The notes beneath the pieces were generated by a model. It did not search any database. It was not told the origin of the DNA and saw only the letters and a list, made by a program, of their open reading frames with translations. From Luteolibacter flavescens (GTDB taxonomy: Bacteria > Verrucomicrobiota > Verrucomicrobiia > Verrucomicrobiales > Akkermansiaceae), in assembly GCF_025950085.1 (NCBI RefSeq), contig NZ_JAPDDS010000003.1, forward strand, positions 459,894-523,893: a stretch of DNA of 64,000 nt. Direction: 5' to 3'. The position numbers and the translations under genes were made by a program. Position 1 is the stretch's first letter. Each line of letters starts with the position of its first letter. This document shows positions 20,771-31,675 of the stretch, one piece after another.

Positions 20771-21370
20771 ATGAAAGCAATCCTCTTCCTGACGGCACTC
20801 ATGTCCATTTCCCCACTCATCGCCGGACTGGAGCCCGGAGATACCCTGAAGATCAGCTTGCTTGGCCTGAGTGCCGAGGAGCAGCAGAAGGTGAACGGCG
20901 AGTATCGAGTCGGAGAATCCGGCACCATCTCGATGCCCCTGCTGGACGCCCCCGTCACCGCCCGCGGATTGAATGCCGAGCAACTCGCCCGCGCGATCGA
21001 GGCGGCCTATCGCGCCGAACAGATCTACACCAAGCCGCGCATCCAAGCTGAGGTGCTCGCTGGTCCCGACAAGTCGGCCGAAATATCCCAGGTCAGCATC
21101 GGCGGCCAGGTTCGCAAGGCCGGAGCCGCGCCCTACCGCAAGGGCATGACCGTCATCCAGGCCATCGACGCCGCCGGTGGGCGCAATGACTTCGGCAGCC
21201 TCAATGTCATGCTCATCCGCGGAGAGAAGCAGTACTGCCTCGATTTCCAGAAACTGGCCCACAAGAACATCGTCCTTCTCCCGGACGACTCCCTCCAGAT
21301 CGAGCAAAAGGGCGTCGTCGACCGCTGGAAGGGCAGCGACGAAACGGTGAAGCCGCTGCTGGCGAAGTAG
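20771..21370 (+). CDS. Small polysaccharide-export (Poly_export/SLBB) domain protein
   Basis: This 199-residue protein has a signal peptide (MKAILFLTALMSISPLIAG), then a Poly_export-like segment (LEPGDTLKISLLGL, GTISMPLLDAPVTARGLN) and an SLBB-like segment (VSIGGQVRKAGAAPYRKGM, IQAIDAAGG). Wza-type proteins with these domains form outer-membrane export channels for polysaccharide. No lipobox cysteine is visible, and no kinase, polymerase or glycosyltransferase gene is nearby, so the role is unclear. It could be an accessory or orphan periplasmic SLBB protein. The terminator at 21445-21477 follows. Confidence 0.85.
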   Translation: MKAILFLTALMSISPLIAGLEPGDTLKISLLGLSAEEQQKVNGEYRVGESGTISMPLLDAPVTARGLNAEQLARAIEAAYRAEQIYTKPRIQAEVLAGPDKSAEISQVSIGGQVRKAGAAPYRKGMTVIQAIDAAGGRNDFGSLNVMLIRGEKQYCLDFQKLAHKNIVLLPDDSLQIEQKGVVDRWKGSDETVKPLLAK

Positions 21371-21444
21371 CCGGGGCCACGCCACATCGCGCGGATAGTT
21401 GCTCCGCCAGTCGCGGGATACACCCCATCCGCGTGTCGCAAAGA

Positions 21445-21477
21445 AAAAGGCCGGCTTCGTGAGGAAGCCGGCCTTTT
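21445..21477. terminator. Strong bidirectional terminator
   Basis: The 14-bp stem AAAAGGCCGGCTTC/GAAGCCGGCCTTTT has a 5-base loop and T runs on both strands. It separates the convergent export-like gene and rpoD. Confidence 0.9.
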
Positions 21478-21491
21478 CTTGGAAGACGTCG

Positions 21492-23513
<2,022 letters not shown>

Positions 23514-23554
23514 GGAAAGATGGAATGGAGGGAGGTTCAGGACAAAAGTCTCCC

Positions 23555-23560
23555 ATTATA
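23555..23560 (-). promoter_or_regulatory. Candidate rpoD promoter, -10 box
   Basis: On the minus strand the sequence is GCGCTATAATGGGAG, with a perfect TATAAT about 42 bases before the rpoD ATG. Seventeen bases further upstream lies TTCGGA, a weak -35 match. It would allow rpoD to be transcribed separately from dnaG. Confidence 0.45.
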
Positions 23561-23644
23561 GCGCAAACAGACCTGGGTCCGAAGCGGGCGGGAATATTCG
23601 GGGCCTTCCCGGGACCGTCAAGGATTGTTTTCGACCACTGAGGA

Positions 23645-25525
23645 TCAGTGACTTTTGCGCGGAAATTGCTTGGGAGGAGGTTTGCGATTCGGAGCAAAGC
23701 GTTCGGTGAAAACGAACCGCTGTTTGACACCCTTGAGCAGTTCCGCGACCAATTTCGTCTCGTTGAGCAGACGGCTCAGCTCGCCCATCGAAATGCCGGG
23801 GCGGCTCATCCGGGCCTGGAGCGAGGCGTCGCGTCGCAGCAGCGCATTCGAGCAAACTTCCGACAGGGCAGTCTCGGTGGCAGGCAGGACGTCTTCGGGC
23901 GGATCGTTGTGAAATTCGGGATTGCTGGTCAGGGCGAGCCGCTGTGGCTCTGTCAGGCCGGAGATGAAGCCATTCACCGCGACATGGGAAGTGGGGTCGG
24001 GGCGCGCAGAGAGAATTTCCTCCAGCAAGGAGATCCCCTCGATGAATTCGGCGGCCTCGTGCAGGGTCTCGTATTGCTCCGCCAGCCACTCCTGGCCGAC
24101 GGCCGAGTGCAGGGCGATGCCGCAGAGGTAGGCGACCGTGGGATCGATGGGCATGCCTTGGACCACCGGCACTTCCGGCTCGGCGGGCGCATCCCGATCG
24201 GCATTCCGCGGCTTGGCCTTCGAAGCCCGGGCGGCGCGGTTGACGGCGTTCTGGAGCTCGATGGTGCCGGCCCGCAGGCGCGTCCCCACATGCTGGATGA
24301 TGCCCTCGCGAACCACCGCGTCCGGCATCATCGAGAGCAAGGATATGCATTCCTTCTCGAATGCCAGCCGGTCTTGCAGGTCGTGGAGTTGGCCGGCGGC
24401 GGTGGCTTGGTCGATCTTGAAGTCGAAGAAATCCGCGGCCTCCGCCAACAGCTCCCGGAAGGCATCCGCGCCATGCTTCTGCATGAAGGAATCCGGATCC
24501 TCCCCCGCAGGCATGCGGACCACGCGGACAGATATATTTTCCGCCGCCAGCTCCCGGTAGGCCCGGTCCGCCGCGGTGAAGCCCGCCTTGTCCGCATCAA
24601 AGCACAGCAGAGCGCGCTTTGCATAGCGGCGCAGCAGCTTCGCGTGATGCGGGGTGAAGGCGGTGCCAAGCGGCGCGATGGCCTGGGTGATGCCTTGCTC
24701 GTGGCAGGCGATCGCATCGATCTGCCCTTCGCACAGGAGAACCGACCCCTCCTTCAGGATCGCCTTCCGCGCGCGCTCCAGGGCGAAGAGGACATTCGAT
24801 TTCTTGAAGACGGGAGTCTCGGGAGAGTTGATGTATTTCCCGCTATTCGGGTCATGCCGGAGTTGTCTGCCGGAGAAGGCGATCACGTCCGCGTGTTCAT
24901 TGCGGATCGGAAACATCAGCCGGTCGCGGAAGCGCACGAAGACACCGCCCCGCTCGCTCTGGCCGAAGATACCGGCCTCGATCCACTCGCCGCGCTTGTA
25001 GTTCTTCGTGCGAGCCCACTTGAGGAAGACCTCCGGGTTCTCCGGCATCCAGCCGATCTGCCAGCGCACCGCCATCTCCTTCCCGAAGCCGCGCGACTTC
25101 AGATACTCCCGCGCGTGGGTGGCCTCCTCGGTGAAAAGCATCTGGTGGAGGAATTCACACGTCTCCCGATGCAGGTCGAGCAGACGGCCGCGCTGGCGCC
25201 GTGCCCGGTCCTCCTCCGGACTGCTGACCTCCTCCTGCACCGTGATGCCCACGCGTGCCGCGAGCTTCTTGATCGCGTCCGGGTAAGTGAGGTTTTCGAT
25301 TTCCCGGACGAAGGTGATGGCGTCGCCGCCCTTCTTGCAGCCGAAGCAATGGAACGACTGGCGGACGGGATTGATGTTGAAGGAAGGCGTCTTCTCGTTG
25401 TGGAAAGGACAGAGCGCTTTGTAAGTCGCTCCGGCGCGCTTCACGGGAATGTAGGACTCGATCAGCGCCACGATGTCCGTGGCTGCTAGGATCTGCTCCT
25501 TGGTTTCCTGCGAAATCTGCGACAC
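23645..25525 (-). CDS. dnaG: DNA primase
   Basis: This 626-residue primase makes RNA primers for replication. The CHC2-type zinc finger has Cys39, His42, Cys60 and Cys63 (CPFH, then CFGC). The catalytic core holds a TOPRIM domain with LLCEGQIDA near residue 263 and DADKAG near residue 311. The C-terminal part would bind the DnaB helicase. The start is taken as GTG at 25525 (then SQISQETKEQILAATDIV), which puts the zinc finger at the usual distance. A longer frame to 25651 adds 42 unlikely residues. rpoD follows 131 bases downstream on the same strand, the conserved macromolecular-synthesis order. Confidence 0.95.
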   Translation of the reverse strand: MSQISQETKEQILAATDIVALIESYIPVKRAGATYKALCPFHNEKTPSFNINPVRQSFHCFGCKKGGDAITFVREIENLTYPDAIKKLAARVGITVQEEVSSPEEDRARRQRGRLLDLHRETCEFLHQMLFTEEATHAREYLKSRGFGKEMAVRWQIGWMPENPEVFLKWARTKNYKRGEWIEAGIFGQSERGGVFVRFRDRLMFPIRNEHADVIAFSGRQLRHDPNSGKYINSPETPVFKKSNVLFALERARKAILKEGSVLLCEGQIDAIACHEQGITQAIAPLGTAFTPHHAKLLRRYAKRALLCFDADKAGFTAADRAYRELAAENISVRVVRMPAGEDPDSFMQKHGADAFRELLAEAADFFDFKIDQATAAGQLHDLQDRLAFEKECISLLSMMPDAVVREGIIQHVGTRLRAGTIELQNAVNRAARASKAKPRNADRDAPAEPEVPVVQGMPIDPTVAYLCGIALHSAVGQEWLAEQYETLHEAAEFIEGISLLEEILSARPDPTSHVAVNGFISGLTEPQRLALTSNPEFHNDPPEDVLPATETALSEVCSNALLRRDASLQARMSRPGISMGELSRLLNETKLVAELLKGVKQRFVFTERFAPNRKPPPKQFPRKSH

Positions 25526-25659
25526 GCCGGAGAGTAAAGCGTGGCCCGGCGGAAAGCGAAAGCGCGCGGATGCCGAACTTTTCAGATGCGGGGACAAATC
25601 CCCGGTGCAGCTTCGCTCTGATCGATGGAATCCTCCGTGGATCAAACGCAAAAAAGATC

Positions 25660-25833
25660 ATGAAAGTCGTCCGCAAGAACGCCAAGGGTGAAACCCGCGA
25701 GCTGCTGCTGAAGGAATACTTCCTCAATGCCTACCTCATCGCCCTGCTGAAGCGGGTGGGTGAAGGTGCAGCGAAATTTTCGCAAGCCCCCGCCCCCGAG
25801 CTGCAGCCGGTCCGGGTCCGTTCCGGACGCTAA
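25660..25833 (+). CDS. Small basic protein of unknown function (57 residues)
   Basis: A short frame starts at ATG 25660 and reads MKVVRKNAKGETREL, then LLKEYFLNAYLIALLKRVG and a proline-rich tail ending RSGR. It is divergent from dnaG, with 134 bases between the starts. The amphipathic central helix, GC-rich third positions and position make it likely to be a real gene. I know of no matching family. No clear ribosome site is seen: the sequence before ATG is A-rich (CAAAAAAGATC), which may help initiation. Confidence 0.6.
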   Translation: MKVVRKNAKGETRELLLKEYFLNAYLIALLKRVGEGAAKFSQAPAPELQPVRVRSGR

Positions 25834-25869
25834 GATTCTGGATTGTGACGTTTGAAATGCGAGGTTGCC

Positions 25870-25901
25870 TTGCCGGAAGCCGGAAGTTAGGTTTCCGGCA
25901 A
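25870..25901 (+). promoter_or_regulatory. Hairpin covering the start of the helical-repeat gene
   Basis: Nine-base arms TTGCCGGAA (25870-25878) and TTCCGGCAA (25893-25901) are perfectly complementary with a 14-base loop. The second arm ends on the first base of the chosen ATG, so folding would hide the initiation region. It could alternatively end the small upstream gene, but it has no T run. Confidence 0.45.
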
Positions 25902-26365
25902 TGGATGACCTCCAAATCATGAGGTCCGCACTGGGCTGGCTGGAACTGGGTCTACCCGAGGAAGCCTTGTCGGAACTCGCCTCGCTCTCCGCGAGGGACC
26001 GGATGCGTCGGCACGCGCTGGAACTGCGCCTCATCGCCGAAATGGAAGCGCACCGCTGGAATGCTGCGGCGGATACCGGCCGGTTGCTATGCCTGAAGGA
26101 GCCGAAGGAAGCGCGCTTCTTCATCCATGCCGCGTATTGCCTGCACGAGACCGGCGACACGCTCGCCGCGCGAGACTGGCTCCTGCGCGGGCCAGCGACG
26201 CTGATCGAGGACCCGCTCTTCCACTACAATATCGCCTGCTACCTCGCCGTGCTTGGCGATTGCAAGCAGGCGGAGTCGCACCTTGAGCGCGCCTTCGCCA
26301 TGGACGAGTCACTCCGCCAGACGGCGCAGGAAGACACGGATCTAGCGGCGCTGCACAAGAAATGA
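25901..26365 (+). CDS. TPR-like helical repeat protein
   Basis: This 154-residue soluble protein consists of helix pairs with TPR spacing: ALGWLELGLPEEALSELASL, then RFFIHAAYCLHETGDTLAAR and FHYNIACYLAVLGDCKQAES. TPR folds bind other proteins. No signal peptide or catalytic motif is seen. The ATG at 25901 is preferred over a TTG at 25865 because the repeat pattern starts directly after it. The gene is convergent with trpB. Confidence 0.82.
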   Translation: MDDLQIMRSALGWLELGLPEEALSELASLSARDRMRRHALELRLIAEMEAHRWNAAADTGRLLCLKEPKEARFFIHAAYCLHETGDTLAARDWLLRGPATLIEDPLFHYNIACYLAVLGDCKQAESHLERAFAMDESLRQTAQEDTDLAALHKK

Positions 26366-26433
26366 CGTGACCGGGCGAGAGGAGCAAGGAGCCGGACGCT
26401 GGTCATCCGACTCCACTCCCCTGCTTCGTCTGG

Positions 26434-27633
26434 TCAAACGCCGCCTAGCAGATACTTCGCGGCTTGCTCCACGTCCTTGTCGCCGCGGCCCGAGAGGTTC
26501 GCGACGAGGATGGCGGTCTTCGGCAGGCTGCCTGCGATCTTCGAGACGTAGGCCATGGCGTGGGAACTCTCCAGCGCGGGCAGGATACCCTCGGTGTGGG
26601 CCAGTTCCTTGAAGGCGGCGAGCGCTTCGTCGTCCGTGGCGTAGGTGTACTCCACCCGACCGATATCCTGCAGGAAGGCGTGCTCCGGCCCCACGGCCGC
26701 GTAGTCGAGACCGGCAGAGACGGAATGCGTGAGCTCGATCTGGCCGTCGTCATTCGCGAGCAGCCAAGTCTTCGTGCCCTGCAAAACACCGAGCTTTCCA
26801 CCTTGGAAGCGGGCCGCGTGCTTCTCTGGGAGGATGCCCAGGCCACCGGCTTCCACGCCAACCATGCGGACATCATCGTCCTGCAGGAAGGGATGGAAGA
26901 GGCCGATGGCATTTGACCCGCCGCCGACGCAGGCGACGAGCAGGTCCGGCAGGCGACCTTCCTTCTCCAAGATCTGTTGGCGGGCCTCCAGGCCGATGAC
27001 GCGGTGGAAATCGCGGACCATCATGGGGAAGGGATGCGAGCCGAGAGCGGAGCCGAGGATGTAGTGGGTGTGATCCACGGTGGCGACCCAGTCGCGCATC
27101 GCTTCATTCACCGCTTCCTTCAGCGTGGCCTGACCGGCCGTGACGGCACGAACCTCGGCACCCATGAGCTTCATGCGGGCGACATTCAGCGCCTGCCGCT
27201 CCATGTCCACGGCGCCCATGTAAACGACGCACTCCATGCCAAAGCGGGCGCACACCGTGGCGGTGGCCACGCCGTGCTGGCCGGCGCCGGTCTCCGCGAT
27301 GATGCGCTTCTTGCCGAGGCGCTTTGCGAGAAGGATCTGGCCGATGGCGTTGTTGATCTTGTGCGCGCCGGTGTGCAGCAGGTCCTCGCGCTTCAGGTAG
27401 ATCTTCGCGCCGCCCAGCTTCTCCGTCCATCGCTCGGCAAAGTATAGCGGCGTCGGGCGGCCGACGTAGTTCGTCAGCAGGTCATCGAGCTCGCGCTGGA
27501 ATTCCGGGTCCTGGCGGGCGGCGTCGTAGGCCACGGACAACTCCTGGAGCGGAGCCATCAGGGTCTCGGGCACGAACATGCCGCCAAATTTGCCAAAGTG
27601 GCCGGTGGCATCGGGAAGCGTGGGAACGGGCAT
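26434..27633 (-). CDS. trpB: Tryptophan synthase beta chain
   Basis: This 399-residue PLP enzyme joins indole and serine to make tryptophan. The PLP lysine is Lys92 in [10 protein letters not shown], and the phosphate-binding loop reads CVGGGSNA. The N-terminus [15 protein letters not shown] is the usual TrpB1 start, which decides the ATG at 27633; the open frame extends 45 codons further without TrpB similarity. Length is normal. trpA and other trp genes are not beside it, so it is transcribed alone here. No leader peptide or TRAP/T-box signal is recognised upstream. Confidence 0.97.
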   Translation of the reverse strand: MPVPTLPDATGHFGKFGGMFVPETLMAPLQELSVAYDAARQDPEFQRELDDLLTNYVGRPTPLYFAERWTEKLGGAKIYLKREDLLHTGAHKINNAIGQILLAKRLGKKRIIAETGAGQHGVATATVCARFGMECVVYMGAVDMERQALNVARMKLMGAEVRAVTAGQATLKEAVNEAMRDWVATVDHTHYILGSALGSHPFPMMVRDFHRVIGLEARQQILEKEGRLPDLLVACVGGGSNAIGLFHPFLQDDDVRMVGVEAGGLGILPEKHAARFQGGKLGVLQGTKTWLLANDDGQIELTHSVSAGLDYAAVGPEHAFLQDIGRVEYTYATDDEALAAFKELAHTEGILPALESSHAMAYVSKIAGSLPKTAILVANLSGRGDKDVEQAAKYLLGGV

Positions 27634-28067
27634 CGCGGCGGGAAGAAACCATAGCCAGCCCCCGATGACAGCGGAAAAAATCCTCCCGCGGGTCATGCCC
27701 GGAAGCCCGGCCCGGAAATCACCTCCGCCATGCCCGAAAAGGCGTCTGTTAGATCCGAAAGAGGGCATCCGACGGAGGCTTCGCGAAAAAAACCTACGCG
27801 ATAAATTTATTTACACCCCCCTCTCCCTTGGCAATTTGGTAAGCCGAAAGGCCCCTTTTGCCGAAATTCCAACCCATATGTGGGCCATTTTCGAGCGCCC
27901 TGATGCCTGCGGGCATGCGGGCCCGCGGTGATCTTTCTAATCTCCGCTTAGTATCAGCACACCCGGTTGGTCGGATGGCCTTATCCATCCGGCAGTGTTT
28001 GAAGTCTGGCATGCCTATTTAATACCCTCTTGCCCAATGACTTACGCTCATGCTTTGTTTTCACCGC
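27634..28067. other. 434-bp intergenic stretch between divergent trpB and membrane-protein genes
   Basis: I see no convincing gene. It holds an A/T-rich segment (GATAAATTTATTTACA near 27801), a short GAAA-capped stem (GCCGAAAGGC near 27843), CCCATATGTGGG near 27874, and a hairpin CGGATGG-CCTTAT-CCATCCG at 27972-27991. Promoters for both neighbours must lie here. No known riboswitch is recognised. Confidence 0.5.
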
Positions 28068-28487
28068 ATGATCGTCGCTCCCCCTATCCCGCTGCTTGCC
28101 AGCACCCCTGCCCTGCGGCCGGTCTTCCTCATCGTGATGGGGGCCTTCCTGCTGCTTACGGCATGGCGGATGACGCGCGGGACCCACGGGTGGACGCCGC
28201 GGCTGATTCTTGGCGGGGCCCTGATGCTGGCCTTCGGCTACTCCGTCGTCACGCCGCTCTATCAGGCGGGCATCATCCTGCCGATGGGTGCGATGGGCAT
28301 GATGGGCGCCGACCCGGACGCGATCGTCCTGTGGCACGCGGTGCGACTGTTTTCGATGAATGTGGGCTGGCTGGTCTTTGGCACCGGCATGGCGATGCAT
28401 GCGGGGCTTTTCGAAACCGCGAAGTCCCCCGCCCCCGTCCAAGCACCGAGCCCGCGCACCACCCCGATCCATGGACCTGTTGCTTGA
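28068..28487 (+). CDS. Small membrane protein of unknown function
   Basis: This 139-residue protein has three hydrophobic segments (VFLIVMGAFLLLTAW, LILGGALMLAFGYSV, and NVGWLVFGTGMAMHAG) and a proline-rich tail. I recognise no family. Starts at 28050 and 28068 are both possible; the second gives a shorter leader before the first membrane segment. The 3' end overlaps the next gene by 17 bases, so the pair is probably made together. Confidence 0.65.
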   Translation: MIVAPPIPLLASTPALRPVFLIVMGAFLLLTAWRMTRGTHGWTPRLILGGALMLAFGYSVVTPLYQAGIILPMGAMGMMGADPDAIVLWHAVRLFSMNVGWLVFGTGMAMHAGLFETAKSPAPVQAPSPRTTPIHGPVA

Positions 28488-28809
28488 ATTCCTGATCAAA
28501 GGCGGATTCCTCTTGGATGCCCTTGGCGTGATCGGCCTCGGCTTCGTCGGAGTGGCAGCCGTGCGCCTGGCGAACCGCTACCGCTCCTGGGGTGGCTCGC
28601 TGATTGCCAGCGGCGCGCTGATGTTGCTGCTGGGCCGTCTCTGGGTCATCGCGGAGAAGCAGTTGATGACGTCCGACATGCGGATGTCGCTCGGCGAGGC
28701 GTGGACCACCATTTTTTCCATCGTGCCCATGGGCCTGCTGACCATGGGGCTGGCCTGCGTCGTATGGGGACTCTGGGGCCACGAGCAGTGGCTCCGGGAA
28801 GAGCGCTGA
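28471..28809 (+). CDS. Small membrane protein of unknown function
   Basis: This 112-residue protein has three hydrophobic segments (FLLDALGVIGLGFVGVAAV, SLIASGALMLLLGRLWVI, and MGLLTMGLACVVWGLWG). It overlaps the preceding gene by 17 bases in a different frame and is followed by a terminator, so the two form a short operon. The similar size and layout hint at a heteromeric membrane pair, but no family is recognised. Confidence 0.7.
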   Translation: MDLLLEFLIKGGFLLDALGVIGLGFVGVAAVRLANRYRSWGGSLIASGALMLLLGRLWVIAEKQLMTSDMRMSLGEAWTTIFSIVPMGLLTMGLACVVWGLWGHEQWLREER

Positions 28810-28841
28810 GCCAAGAAACGAAACGGATTTTCCCCCGGATA

Positions 28842-28883
28842 AGGCGGCACACGGTCTTCCAAGGCCGGTGCCGCCTGCTTTTT
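28842..28883 (+). terminator. Rho-independent terminator
   Basis: The 9-bp stem AGGCGGCAC/GTGCCGCCT is followed by GCTTTTT. It ends the two-gene membrane-protein unit. Confidence 0.75.
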
Positions 28884-28935
28884 GGGGGCGATGAAGGGTC
28901 AGCGGTCACGCCACAAAGACACGGCCCGAACCCGC

Positions 28936-28968
28936 CTTCCGTAGCTGCGTTCGTGAGAACGCGGGAAG
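28936..28968. repeat. Intergenic palindrome
   Basis: GCGTTC-GTGA-GAACGC (28947-28962) is flanked by CTTCC and GGAAG, giving a cruciform-like unit in the gap before the Nudix gene. The surrounding 28884-29071 holds no gene. Confidence 0.5.
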
Positions 28969-29071
28969 TGAGGCCGGAGACGACCACACCCTCGGCCCAA
29001 GGTGAAGCGCACTTCTCAGGTCGCTTCCGTAGTGTCACCACCACGACTACGTTGGTGTGCTGTCGCCCTGC

Positions 29072-29575
29072 TCAAGCAGGCCAGTGGACGTCCCATTCGA
29101 TGTCCTGCCACACGATGTCCTCCTCACCATCGAAGATGAAGCGCCCGTGGAATTTCCGCCCGTCGAGCATCTGCGGTAGCCAGTGGATGTCGTCCTTCCA
29201 CATGCGCTCGTAGGGGATGTCAGCCAACCGGCACCACAGCGGCTTTGCCTCCACCGTCTCCACCGGCCGGCCCTCGAAACCATAGGCGAGGAAGACGTGG
29301 CACAGGATGTCCGGGATGGTGCCCATGGCGAAGTGGAGCTCGCCCATTTTCACCGGACGCAGCGCGGTGATGCCCAGCTCCTCCTGCGTCTCGCGGATGG
29401 CGCACTCCAGCGGGGTCTCGCCGGGATCGATCTTGCCGCCGGGGCCATTGATCTTCCCCGCGCCGATGCCGCGCTTCTTTTCGATGAGCAGGATCTCCCC
29501 GTCCCGCACGATGAACATCAGCGTCGCGTGGATTTCCGCGCGCCAGCTTGCCCAGTCGATCGGGGATGGAGACAT
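29072..29575 (-). CDS. MTH1-like Nudix hydrolase
   Basis: This 167-residue protein has a perfect Nudix box at residues 47-69 (G-x5-E-x7-RE-x2-EE-x-G-I, with GKIDPGE and RETQEELGI). The C-terminal half closely follows human MTH1: WKDDIHWLPQMLDGRKFHG matches its WPDD...KFHG region. MTH1-type enzymes hydrolyse oxidised purine nucleoside triphosphates such as 8-oxo-dGTP to monophosphates, which cleans the nucleotide pool. The match supports the same role, but substrate choice cannot be proved from sequence. The ATG at 29575 (MSPSPIDWASW) is preferred to one 32 codons upstream. Confidence 0.92.
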   Translation of the reverse strand: MSPSPIDWASWRAEIHATLMFIVRDGEILLIEKKRGIGAGKINGPGGKIDPGETPLECAIRETQEELGITALRPVKMGELHFAMGTIPDILCHVFLAYGFEGRPVETVEAKPLWCRLADIPYERMWKDDIHWLPQMLDGRKFHGRFIFDGEEDIVWQDIEWDVHWPA

Positions 29576-29650
29576 GCGCGCAAGTAGCGGCCCGAGCACA
29601 GCCCGTAGCGAGGGAAAAAATCCCACCACGCCGCGACAGCGATGGGGAGG

Positions 29651-29669
29651 GTCGACGTTCCGTCGACAC
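29651..29669. repeat. Dispersed palindromic repeat, family A, second copy
   Basis: GTCGACG-TTC-CGTCGAC followed by AC is the reverse complement of the core at 17356-17378. A weaker relative, GTCGAC-GACAC-GTCGAC, lies near 29775. The 29576-29807 gap holds no gene. Confidence 0.7.
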
Positions 29670-29807
29670 AAGCCGTCTCACCGGCCGCCCCCAATCGCTG
29701 CCAACCCCGAAATCATCGTCTCCAATCCAGAATCCGGAGCTGCGAGACAACCGCGGAACGCCATGGACACTCGCGTCGACGACACGTCGACACCCCTTAT
29801 CCCGAAT

Positions 29808-30143
29808 TCAGCGCGACACCCGCATCGAGAGCACCTTGTCCCGCGGTATCCAGTTCTCATAATTCCCCTCCTTCAGAACGATCCATTCGCTGGAGATAGA
29901 AGAGAGGTCACCCTGCACCTTGTTGTCCGTCACCTCGAAGTTATCGCTGCTCGCCCCGCCGGAACGCCGACTTGAGGGGTAATTCGGATCCAGCGTCACC
30001 ACGCAACGGGAACCCACCGGATTCGTCACCGCCTTCCCCGCGGGCGTTCCCGCAGGCTGCTGGGCCTGCGACGACTCGCTGAAAAATGGGACACCTGCAG
30101 CAACGATCGCAACACCGGCAACGATAGGTAGGATTGGTTTCAT
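29808..30143 (-). CDS. Small exported protein of unknown function
   Basis: This 111-residue protein begins with a signal peptide or anchor (MKPILPIVAGVAIVAAGVPF, then SSQAQQ). The mature part reads GSRCVVTLDPNYPSSRRSGG, then a short beta-type domain ending WIPRDKVLSMRVSR. I recognise no family. The ATG at 30143 places the hydrophobic segment at the N-terminus. It lies 105 bases downstream of the tandem helical-repeat genes on the same strand and could belong to their transcript. Confidence 0.65.
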   Translation of the reverse strand: MKPILPIVAGVAIVAAGVPFFSESSQAQQPAGTPAGKAVTNPVGSRCVVTLDPNYPSSRRSGGASSDNFEVTDNKVQGDLSSISSEWIVLKEGNYENWIPRDKVLSMRVSR

Positions 30144-30248
30144 CGTCCGCAGCGTAGCACTCTTGGCAAGCCCGCCAGACCGGCGATCCGGCCGTCCGCG
30201 CAACGTCCAAAAGATATGACGTGATGATCGAGCCCGGTGCTCTAGAGT

Positions 30249-31550
30249 TCAGAATTCACGCACCACATCGAGATACTTCACCGCCACCTTGCGCGTTTCC
30301 TCGTAGGCGTCGGATAGGCATTCCACGGCAATCCACCGGGGCAGGGTCGAGCGCTTGATCATGACCTTCACGGCATCGAGGCGGCACATGCGGCAGGGGC
30401 CGTGCTCGTAAATCCAGAGGGGGATTCGTGGGTCGGCCATGCGGTCGTTTTCCCTCGCCAGATCCAGCAAGGCAGTCCCGACACCATGGATCTCATCGTC
30501 GTCCGCCAGGAGCGCCGGGGAATTGATCGCCCGCAGCAGCGGTTCCACGTCTTCCTCCAGTCCGCTGCGGCGAAGAAGTTCCGCGAAAAATCCAACCTCA
30601 CCCCGCGACAATGCCTCGTAGGCCGCCGTCCTCACCTGGGGCTCCGCATGGAGGGAAAGCACCCGGTGGGCTCGCCATTTCACGCGGTCCTCCGGATGCA
30701 GCAACAGTGGCAAATGATCCTCCCGGAATTCCGGAAGACCGTTGCGCTGGAAGAACCAGAGATAATTCTCCAACTGAACCGGCCCCATCTCCGAGAAATC
30801 GAGCGCAGCCACCTTCCGACGGTCTTCGGAAGACGCTGTTCGCCCATATCGAAACAACCGGTGCTCTCGCTTGGAGGAGCACAGAATGAGCCGGATCAAA
30901 TCATCCACCGGCGGCGGCGTAGAGTCCGGCACAGACTTAGGGCGCTCCAAATCTTCCAGCACGGCTTCCCTGTAGGCGGCGATGTTCGGATTCGCAGGAC
31001 TTTCCCGGTCGAGAATGGCCATCGCACTTCCCTCCCCGTCTCTATCGTCGAGTTCACTCATCAGCCAGGAGCACACCCAGAATTCCTTGTCCTCCAGAAG
31101 TCGCTGCCCCAACCGGTCAGCCGCAAAGATGAACCCATCCGCCCCTTCGATCTCCACGATTTCAGCGCAGCCTAACAGATCGTTCCTCTGCTCGTCGAAG
31201 CGGCACATCTCGCGCAGCGCAGGCAAGGCCGCCTCATATCCCCGAAGGAAGAACTCCTTCAGCAGGGCGCAGCGCAACCCGCCGTCCTCGTCCCCGGCTC
31301 CATCACCGCGGGAGATGATGGTTTCCACCAGTCCCGCCGATTCACACAGCCTGGCCAGCCACGCCTCTCCTTTGCCTTCGCACTGGGAGTCATAGACCTT
31401 TGAGAAAAGCGCCGCGTCCAGGATATCCTCACGCAGTCCCTCGGTGCCATGCTTCTCCGCCTGGATGAGCGCCCGCCCGTGCCCTGTCTTCAAGGCCCGG
31501 ATGAACGTTTCCTTGGCAAGCGGATAGGAAGGTTCGGTGATTTCAAGCAT
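30249..31550 (-). CDS. Helical-repeat protein with CRMCR motif, long paralog
   Basis: This 433-residue protein with no signal peptide is built of helical, HEAT-like segments (RVLSLHAEPQVRTAAYEALS, and LDAVKVMIKRSTLPRWIAVE). The motif WIYEHGPCRMCRLDAV near the C-terminus is shared with the next gene. The start at 31550 (MLEITEPSYPLAKE) is chosen because it aligns with the paralog start MPDSAAPAYPLEKA; the frame is open to 31628. I know of no named family. HEAT-like proteins in this phylum often bind partner proteins, which is general inference. The paralog gene is directly upstream on the same strand, 125 bases away. Confidence 0.72.
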   Translation of the reverse strand: MLEITEPSYPLAKETFIRALKTGHGRALIQAEKHGTEGLREDILDAALFSKVYDSQCEGKGEAWLARLCESAGLVETIISRGDGAGDEDGGLRCALLKEFFLRGYEAALPALREMCRFDEQRNDLLGCAEIVEIEGADGFIFAADRLGQRLLEDKEFWVCSWLMSELDDRDGEGSAMAILDRESPANPNIAAYREAVLEDLERPKSVPDSTPPPVDDLIRLILCSSKREHRLFRYGRTASSEDRRKVAALDFSEMGPVQLENYLWFFQRNGLPEFREDHLPLLLHPEDRVKWRAHRVLSLHAEPQVRTAAYEALSRGEVGFFAELLRRSGLEEDVEPLLRAINSPALLADDDEIHGVGTALLDLARENDRMADPRIPLWIYEHGPCRMCRLDAVKVMIKRSTLPRWIAVECLSDAYEETRKVAVKYLDVVREF

Positions 31551-31675
31551 GGGCAAGAGAAGCGACGGGTTGTCGCTCAGGAAGTCGGGATCAACCCAGT
31601 GAACCGACAACGATATGCGTGAATCCATTCATCACGCACACCCTGATTGCGCACGCGATCTTACACCACCTCCCC

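Noticed and set aside
23648..25489. A 613-codon frame opposite dnaG
   Set aside because: It is antisense to a certain primase gene and has no recognisable domain or start signal.
27634..27800. trp leader peptide, T-box or attenuator before trpB
   Set aside because: No tandem Trp codons, T-box sequence or terminator/antiterminator pair is seen directly upstream.
27578..27931. A 117-codon plus-strand frame across the trpB start
   Set aside because: It overlaps the trpB N-terminus antisense, has a proline/arginine-rich composition, and ends in gene-poor DNA.
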